Assembly (NCBI GenBank): GCA_019456145.1
Contig: VRUL01000046.1
Location: 1 to 38,868 of the forward strand
Reading direction: 5' to 3'
Source: Planctomycetota bacterium
GTDB taxonomy: Bacteria > Planctomycetota > Phycisphaerae > Sedimentisphaerales > Anaerobacaceae
DNA length: 38,868 nt
Notes under the pieces: generated by a model
Database searches by the model: none
What the model was told of the DNA's origin: nothing
Seen by the model: only the letters and a program-made list of their open reading frames with translations
Part shown: positions 33,372-38,868 of the stretch, piece after piece
Layout of the letters: the number at the start of each line of letters is the position of its first letter
Numbering within the stretch: the stretch's first letter is position 1
Made by a program: the position numbers and the translations under genes

Positions 33372-36300
33372 ATGCCAAGAAGATATTTTAACTGGAAATT
33401 AGCAATTGTTTTGCTAATCGGTCTTGTTGTTTTAGGTGTGACTGCTTATGGATTGCGACAATGGCGGAGAAGCACCAGATCTGAAAGCGGGCTTATCCTT
33501 GGCAATAAGGCATACGACGAACATAGATACGAAGAAGCAGCATCGCAATTGGGTCGTTATCTGGCTGTTGAACGTACAGACGTGCCGATACTGCTCAAAT
33601 ACGCCAATGCTCGCCTTAATATCAGGCCTCTCAAAAGCAACAATGTTCAACAAGCTATTGCAGCTTACCAAGCCGCTCTGAGAGAAGATAAAAACAATTC
33701 TGAAGCTGCTGTGAAACTAACTGAAATTTATTTAGGGAGCAAGGGCATGGCCGGTGAGGCCGAGCTAATTGCCACAAGATATCTTGAAACAAACAAGGAC
33801 CTTAAGCTTAGCAGGCTTTTGGCTATTGCACTGGCCAGACAGGGAAAGTTCGGCGAAGCGGCAACGGAATTGAAGAATATCATAGCGGAACATCCTGACC
33901 AGATATTAGCCTACGAAACATTAGGGCAACTCACAGAACAGCGGCCGCAAGATTTTCCAGATTCCGCGTCTTTCCTGTTTGATGAAGCGGTAAAAAATAA
34001 TCCATCCTCGGCTTTAGCGTTTTTAATACGTGCCGCCTTTCATTTAAGAAACGAGGACAAAGTCGAAGTCTTAGCTGACTTGGAGCGGGCGGAAAAACTG
34101 GATTTATCTGACTCGATCGTGCGGTTGCGATTAGCGGCGGAATTTATCAACGCAAACGTCTTCGACAAGGCAGAGGAACACCTTGAGGCCGTGCAGGCGG
34201 CTGAGCCGAAAAACCAGGCACTTTGGCAAATCTGGTCCCGGCTTGCGCTTAAATCTAGATCAAAAGCAATGATGCTAAAAGTTGCCGACAACGGATTAAA
34301 TGGGCTTTCTTTTCAGCCTTGGGATTTTATGCCCACAGCAGCGGAGTTATATATCAGATGTGATGAGCTTGACCGTGCCAGCGATTGTATTTCAAAACTT
34401 AGCCAAAAGGGCATTGCTCCTCCAATCACTGTATTTTTAGAAAGTCTTCTGGCCGATAGAGAAGGGCACTTGTCTAAGGCCGCCAAGTGCTTTCGTCTGG
34501 CAATACAATCAGGTAATAAATCCCCACAAGTTCGATTAGCGTTGGCATCAACTCTGTCTCGTTCAGGTGATACACAATCGGCACTGCGCCAGTTACGAAC
34601 GCTGGTTTCTGAGAGGCCTACTCTCTTTGATGGGCGTTTACACCTTGCAAGACTACTGGCTCAGATGGAAAGCTGGACCGAGACAGCAGAACAAGCCCGA
34701 ATGGCCAGGCAAATTTCTCCGAACAGTCTCGATGCCGCATTACTGCATACTCAAGCACAGATGCAACTGCTTGCGGCAAGCCCAAAATCCGAAAATGCAC
34801 AGATGTGGCAGGACATAGAAGACCAGTTGGCCGCCTTGGAAAAAGCTACTGATAATGCTTTTCCAGTTAAAACTTCGCAGTTTCAGCTTGCGCTCTTTCG
34901 GTCTCAGTTCAGCAAAGCCCAGCAGTTACTCAACGACATGAAGAATAGCCACCCATCTCGTAGAGAAGTTGCAATGGCAGAGGTTAAACTGTTAATCGCT
35001 CAGAACAAAACCGATGAAGCGATAGCAAAATTATATGACGTTGTTATCGTATTCCCGGAATCCATCAGTCCCGTAAGATACCTCGCTATTTTATTAGCAG
35101 CAAAAGATAAGAATCAAGACTGTGAAAGCATTATTAAAGATGCATTAACTCGCATAGAACACCCTGTCGTCAAAAGAGAACTTGGTTTGCTCTTGACCGG
35201 CTTTTACAGCCGTTGGAACGAGCATGAGAAATGCTACCAGTTCCTCGATTCGTTCGCTCGCGACCTATCTGATGACATTCTTATCCAGCGAGAGCTTTTA
35301 AGATGTGAAAATGTGCTAAAAGATTCCGACCGGGCTCAGCAACTTGTCAACAAAATTAAGACCATTGAGGGTGAGGATGGTTGGCAATGGCGGTATGAGC
35401 AGGCAAGAATTTGGCTTGCACAGGACAATTTCAAAAACCGGTATCCGCGAATTATTTCGCTTCTTAAAGAAAATCTACTGGCCTATCCGGATGACCAGAA
35501 CAGCCGAATACTTCTCGCTCGCAACTACGGACGAGCCGGGCAGTTGCCGCTTGCAATTTCAATCTATCGCCAGGCTTACGATCGCTCTCCTCAGGACCTT
35601 CGTATAATCGTTCCTTATGTCAAAGCCTTACGCAAGGCAAAAGAATATGACCGTGCAGACGAAATTCTTCGTCGAGTAGACAGCGAAAAACTATTCCACC
35701 CCGAACTAAAAAAATTCCAATTGCAACGTTGCCTTGTACGCGGCGAATTGGATTCTGCCATCGATATCCTGGAGAATTTGTTGGCTAACGACCCCAACAA
35801 CCGGTCTGACAGCTTATCTCTTGCATTACTCAAGATGCGGCAGAATAAGTTTGCCGAGGTAGGAGAGTTACTGATCAGGTTAAAGATTCAGGACCCCAAC
35901 TCGCTGCAGGTAAAAGTTGCTCAAATTGAATTGAACGTTCGTCAAGGCAAATCTGCCGAAGCGATACTCCTATGTGATGAAATAATTAACAACCTTAACA
36001 ACGCATCAGCTTACATCCTTCGCGCCAAAACATTCGATTCACTTGGCGAGCCCAATAAGGCAATAGTAGATTTTGACAAAGCTATTACTATCGAGCCCAA
36101 CAACGTCGAGGCGTGGGTGGCCAAAAGCGACTTTTACCGTTCCATAGACAAGTTAGAGAAGGCAATCGCTGATATACAACAGGCACTATTCCTGGCCCCG
36201 GGCAACCTCCAGGTCCAAAAACGCGCTATTTTGTTATTGTTAGCATCCAACCGTCCAGACAGAGTACTTCAGGGAAGAACCATTCTTGATAAAGCCCTAA

Positions 36301-37547
36301 CGACAAATCCCCAGGATATTGGGTTGCGTCTATACCAGGCCCGTTCTTTGATTGCCGAAGGAACAGCCCCGGCATTTGAAAAGGCAGAGGGCATCCTTCA
36401 AAAGATAACCAAAGACCAGCCTAAATTTAGTCCTGCCTGGGTGCAATGGGGAGAACTCTCACTGAAGCAGGGAGAATATGGAGAAGCTAGAGATATTGCT
36501 TGGCGGGGTCTTGCACATACACCCAACGATAAGGGACTACTCCTGTTAAAATTCAGAGCTGAGAAAGAGCAGTCTCTGGCCTTGGCGATTCCCACCCTTG
36601 AGCTTCTGTACGAAACTGGTTCGTACGATGTTGATAGTGCGGTGCTCCTGGCCAACACATATATTGAAGCCGAGAAATACGAAAAAGCAGTGAATCTTCT
36701 AAGAAAGCAATTAGCTTCTTATAGCGATTCTGCTGATGAGCGAAAGGTCAAAATCGCCCTTGTTAGGGCGCTTTATAAAAACGGCGACAAAACAGAGTTT
36801 CAGAAAGAATTTGATTCTCTTCTCCAGTCTGCACCGGATGACCCAGGTCCGTTATTAGCTCAGGTCTTACTACTCAAGGACGACAAGTTTTGGAGCCGAC
36901 TAAACCAGAAAACCGCCGATTGGTGCCGGGACCATCCGGAGGATAGTCTTACGCCTGTTACTATCGCCGGCGAGCTGGCAACTACCGAAGACATCCAAGC
37001 TAAGAAAATAGCCGAAGATTTACTTCGTGATGTCTTGGCTAACCATCCCAATTCTCTTCCTGCAATGAATACGCTCGCTTTACTACTGCAGATTACCGGC
37101 CGTCCTGCAGAATCAGCCGTTCTGTACGGGCAGATTCTCACAATTCAACCCGATAACGTGAAAGCTATTAATAATCTGGCTTGGATACTCTGTGAGAACC
37201 AGGGAAAGCGCAAAGAAGCCCTCAAACTTGCCGAGCGCGGTTTGAAAATTGCTCCCAACTATATTGACCTCATTGATACCCGTGGAGTTATCTATTATAG
37301 AATCGGCCAATTTGAAAAAGCCCGTCAGGATTTCAATAACTGTTTGAAGCTGTATCCAAAAGGTACACTTGCAGCCACAACTACGCATTTTCATTTAGGA
37401 AGGGCCTTAATCAAGATAGATCAAAAAGACGGAGCTATTAATAACTTAAACAGAGCATTAGAGTTGAGTACTGAAATTGGGGGTTTATCCATCGAAGATG
37501 CAGCCGAGACGCAACGTATGATTGATCAATTATCATTAGGAGGTTAG
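33372..37547 (+). CDS. Very large TPR-repeat protein with N-terminal membrane anchor (PrsT-like)
   Basis: 1,391 residues. One N-terminal membrane segment (LAIVLLIGLVVLGVTAYGL, about 10-28) followed by TPR helices almost to the end; clear units include YEEAASQLGRYLAVE, AIVDFDKAITIEPNNVEAW, KAIADIQQALFLAPGN, RPAESAVLYGQILTIQPDN, ARQDFNNCLKLYP and GAINNLNRALEL. Exosortase/exopolysaccharide loci of the PEP-CTERM type regularly contain such a protein (PrsT family), thought to be a periplasmic scaffold for polymer export or protein sorting. It is longer than the ~900 residues common for PrsT. Its stop is 2 bases before the LuxR-type gene, so the two are co-transcribed. Confidence 0.88.
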   Translation: MPRRYFNWKLAIVLLIGLVVLGVTAYGLRQWRRSTRSESGLILGNKAYDEHRYEEAASQLGRYLAVERTDVPILLKYANARLNIRPLKSNNVQQAIAAYQAALREDKNNSEAAVKLTEIYLGSKGMAGEAELIATRYLETNKDLKLSRLLAIALARQGKFGEAATELKNIIAEHPDQILAYETLGQLTEQRPQDFPDSASFLFDEAVKNNPSSALAFLIRAAFHLRNEDKVEVLADLERAEKLDLSDSIVRLRLAAEFINANVFDKAEEHLEAVQAAEPKNQALWQIWSRLALKSRSKAMMLKVADNGLNGLSFQPWDFMPTAAELYIRCDELDRASDCISKLSQKGIAPPITVFLESLLADREGHLSKAAKCFRLAIQSGNKSPQVRLALASTLSRSGDTQSALRQLRTLVSERPTLFDGRLHLARLLAQMESWTETAEQARMARQISPNSLDAALLHTQAQMQLLAASPKSENAQMWQDIEDQLAALEKATDNAFPVKTSQFQLALFRSQFSKAQQLLNDMKNSHPSRREVAMAEVKLLIAQNKTDEAIAKLYDVVIVFPESISPVRYLAILLAAKDKNQDCESIIKDALTRIEHPVVKRELGLLLTGFYSRWNEHEKCYQFLDSFARDLSDDILIQRELLRCENVLKDSDRAQQLVNKIKTIEGEDGWQWRYEQARIWLAQDNFKNRYPRIISLLKENLLAYPDDQNSRILLARNYGRAGQLPLAISIYRQAYDRSPQDLRIIVPYVKALRKAKEYDRADEILRRVDSEKLFHPELKKFQLQRCLVRGELDSAIDILENLLANDPNNRSDSLSLALLKMRQNKFAEVGELLIRLKIQDPNSLQVKVAQIELNVRQGKSAEAILLCDEIINNLNNASAYILRAKTFDSLGEPNKAIVDFDKAITIEPNNVEAWVAKSDFYRSIDKLEKAIADIQQALFLAPGNLQVQKRAILLLLASNRPDRVLQGRTILDKALTTNPQDIGLRLYQARSLIAEGTAPAFEKAEGILQKITKDQPKFSPAWVQWGELSLKQGEYGEARDIAWRGLAHTPNDKGLLLLKFRAEKEQSLALAIPTLELLYETGSYDVDSAVLLANTYIEAEKYEKAVNLLRKQLASYSDSADERKVKIALVRALYKNGDKTEFQKEFDSLLQSAPDDPGPLLAQVLLLKDDKFWSRLNQKTADWCRDHPEDSLTPVTIAGELATTEDIQAKKIAEDLLRDVLANHPNSLPAMNTLALLLQITGRPAESAVLYGQILTIQPDNVKAINNLAWILCENQGKRKEALKLAERGLKIAPNYIDLIDTRGVIYYRIGQFEKARQDFNNCLKLYPKGTLAATTTHFHLGRALIKIDQKDGAINNLNRALELSTEIGGLSIEDAAETQRMIDQLSLGG

Positions 37548-37549
37548 TT

Positions 37550-37903
37550 ATGATTTTGCCATCAGATCCTGTTAGACAAGACAAAAAGGATAATATCGAT
37601 CCCGGTGATTCTATCTATAAGCAGCCCGATGTTGCTTTACTTAATGAAAAGCAGTGGCGATATGTCCAAAGGCGTTATCACATTAGCCCAAGAGAGCTTG
37701 AGGTCGCAAAACTCATTTGCAAGGGTTTTGTCAATGGAGACATTGCAGCTAAGCTAAACGTCAAGCCGGGAACTGTAAAAACGCACATAAAAAGTATTTT
37801 TGGTAAGACACATGCCAGAAATAAAATCACATTGCTCTTAAGGTTTATGGAGGATGTGAACGATTTCTTCAGCAAATCTACAAGTATTTCTTCCCCATTG
37901 TAG
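37550..37903 (+). CDS. LuxR-type (GerE) DNA-binding regulator, short
   Basis: 117 residues, ATG with AGGAGG at good spacing. The C-terminal helix-turn-helix is complete: ISPRELEVAKLICKGFVNGDIAAKLNVKPGTVKTHIKSIFGK (about 42-83), including the recognition helix PGTVKTHIK. Only ~40 residues precede it, so there is no receiver or ligand domain. It is the last gene of the assembly cluster and probably regulates the locus or the PEP-CTERM gene beyond the gap (inference from position). Confidence 0.88.
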   Translation: MILPSDPVRQDKKDNIDPGDSIYKQPDVALLNEKQWRYVQRRYHISPRELEVAKLICKGFVNGDIAAKLNVKPGTVKTHIKSIFGKTHARNKITLLLRFMEDVNDFFSKSTSISSPL

Positions 37904-38280
37904 ACAGAGAAAAACAAACTAAAAACACACCCGCCTTCGGCAAGACACTTAAAAAATTCTAATTTGCTTTCTTCCCAATAGCATATCCATTTAAATTCAT
38001 CCCTTTCCTCTTTTTTTTCAAAATTTAATCTCCCCCCGTGTAACCGTTAGAACCTCTATAGTAGACTTTTTTGTTACTTTCGGTATATGCCATAGGTAGT
38101 GTTAGCGGAAATATTTTAAAAATTCTCTACATTTATGGGTTGACGTGTGATTTATTTGTTGGTAGAAAATATAATAAGTTACCCTCGAATAGGAGTAGGG
38201 TAGTATATAACCGCACGGAAGCGTTTCGAAAGTCAAGTTTTTTTTCTTGATACCGAAGTCCCCTGTGAGGAGACGTAGGA
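37904..38280 (+). other. 377-bp regulatory gap before the PEP-CTERM-like gene
   Basis: No convincing gene. It contains T-runs at about 38068 and 38239, a TATAAT at 38170-38175 with TTGACG at 38140-38145 (24-base spacer, too long for sigma70), and TCAAG-T8-CTTGA at about 38233-38250, a short hairpin. GAGGAG at 38267-38272 fits the GTG at 38281. A promoter is likely but I cannot place it firmly. Confidence 0.45.
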
Positions 38281-38406
38281 GTGGTGTTAGACAAAAGGAG
38301 TAAATCGTTGGTTGTACTACCGCTGTTGCTTGTGTTCTCGGCGGCGAGCGCTGCACTAATAATTAGTAATCGCATTATATGGAAAGAAAGGGAGCAATCA
38401 TCATGA
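38281..38406 (+). CDS. Possible 41-residue membrane peptide coupled to the next gene
   Basis: GTG start with GAGGAG 8 bases upstream. The product has a basic N-terminus (VLDKRSKS), one hydrophobic stretch (LVVLPLLLVFSAASAALII) and a basic tail. Its TGA (38404-38406) overlaps the ATG of the secreted protein at 38403 (ATGA), a translational-coupling arrangement. No family recognised; a chance frame is possible. Confidence 0.4.
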   Translation: MVLDKRSKSLVVLPLLLVFSAASAALIISNRIIWKEREQSS

Positions 38407-38810
38407 GGAAGTTAATTGTATTAGCTGCTGTGCTGACGTTGGGAGTTTACTCTATCCCTGCGCAGGCCAGCGTAACATACAACTTTGCTCACATTGTGGA
38501 GGAAGGCGACGGCGAGCCCGAATTTGCCAACGGCGCTATCGGTGAAAGCCAGATGATCGTTACGGTTGAGGCTGAGGGTGATCAGGTGCTTTTCACCTTT
38601 GAAAATCTTCTTATAGTTGATGGTTGTGAGGATTGTGCTATCACAGGCGTGTATTTCTACGATGGTGCGCTGCTCGGAATTTCTGAGCTTAGAGACTCTG
38701 ATGATGGGGACCCTACTGGCGACCCTGGCGTTGATTTTACCGAAGATGCAATCGACCCAGTAAAGCCAAAGGATTTACCGGGTGCAAAGAAACTAGTGGT
38801 CTGTCTCTAA
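38403..38810 (+). CDS. Secreted protein of PEP-CTERM type, lacking its C-terminal sorting signal
   Basis: 135 residues from ATG 38403, preferred over the in-frame ATG at 38379 because AGGGAG lies 8 bases before it and the signal peptide starts there (MRKLIVLAAVLTLGV...AQA before SVTYNF). The mature part resembles small PEP-CTERM proteins (ITGVYFYDGALLGIS, DDGDP, KPKDLPG) that normally continue through a beta-rich half to a PEP motif, membrane helix and Arg cluster. Here the frame ends with KKLVVCL and TAA, and no PEP segment occurs before the window ends. A frameshift or an inserted element near 38790 is likely. Probably a broken exosortase substrate. Confidence 0.6.
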   Translation: MRKLIVLAAVLTLGVYSIPAQASVTYNFAHIVEEGDGEPEFANGAIGESQMIVTVEAEGDQVLFTFENLLIVDGCEDCAITGVYFYDGALLGISELRDSDDGDPTGDPGVDFTEDAIDPVKPKDLPGAKKLVVCL

Positions 38811-38868
38811 TCAATTGATGGATATAGTCTTTTCAGTTTTATTCTGGCGTCTTTTGTCGTAAAACGCC
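38811..38868. other. Window end, no feature identified
   Basis: 58 bases after the abrupt stop of the secreted protein. The sequence from about 38790 (TAGTGGTCTGTCTCTAATC) could be an element end or a frameshifted continuation; too short to tell. Confidence 0.3.

Noticed and set aside
37950..37965. GCCTTCGGC as a terminator after the LuxR-type gene
   Set aside because: Only three base pairs and no T-run follow.
38140..38175. TTGACG/TATAAT as the promoter of the PEP-CTERM-like gene
   Set aside because: 24-base spacing does not suit sigma70; kept only as a note in the gap entry.

Overview
The window is an exopolysaccharide locus from a Gram-negative-type bacterium, coupled to an exosortase (PEP-CTERM-type) protein-sorting system. 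The mix of EpsI, an exosortase, a very long TPR protein, a Wzc-like kinase, an adhesin-like multidomain surface protein and frequent GTG/TTG starts suggests the PVC group, most likely Planctomycetota (Phycisphaerae-like). That assignment is an inference from gene content; there is no rRNA or tRNA here to test it.

Layout. (1) 39-6862, minus strand: a ~1,800-residue secreted multidomain protein with a Gly/Cys C-terminal anchor that is not PEP-CTERM, then a small SAM methyltransferase. Each has the same diverged ~280-bp repeat upstream of it. (2) 6863-8653: a 1.8-kb divergent regulatory region. On the plus-strand side the epsI promoter, its RNA leader with terminator hairpin and the first codons of epsI are present twice at a 700-760 bp offset; the first copy ends in an epsI relic. 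(3) 8654-26381, plus strand: epsI, then the sugar-building block: DegT aminotransferase, WbqC protein, two tandem paralogous beta-propeller proteins, GNAT, Wzx flippase, glycosyltransferases, hexapeptide acyltransferase, Wzy polymerase, polysaccharide deacetylase, methyltransferase, Gfo/Idh oxidoreductase, NAD epimerase and an Alg14/Alg13-type split glycosyltransferase. (4) 26447-27031: a glucose-1-phosphate cytidylyltransferase pseudogene with an in-frame TGA. (5) 27077-37903: the assembly and sorting core: an exosortase fused behind a degenerate nucleotidyltransferase plus beta-helix module, a Wzz/BY-kinase, a priming sugar transferase carrying a similar degenerate module, a 1,391-residue TPR protein and a short LuxR-type regulator. 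(6) 37904-38868: a regulatory gap, a possible 41-residue membrane peptide and a secreted protein that ends abruptly before the expected C-terminal sorting signal.

How it works together (inference): nucleotide-sugar enzymes and glycosyltransferases build a lipid-linked repeat unit started by the sugar transferase at 31641. Wzx flips it, Wzy polymerises it, and the Wzz/kinase controls length. The exosortase/EpsI pair would process PEP-CTERM proteins for the same matrix. The most unusual observation is that the two membrane enzymes of the core, exosortase and priming transferase, both carry an N-terminal nucleotidyltransferase-like/left-handed beta-helix module whose catalytic signatures look lost. 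This hints at a shared sensing or scaffolding role. Their region is also bounded in part by an inverted pair of GGGGCCCC hairpins.

No CRISPR array, tRNA, rRNA, complete insertion sequence or replication origin was seen.
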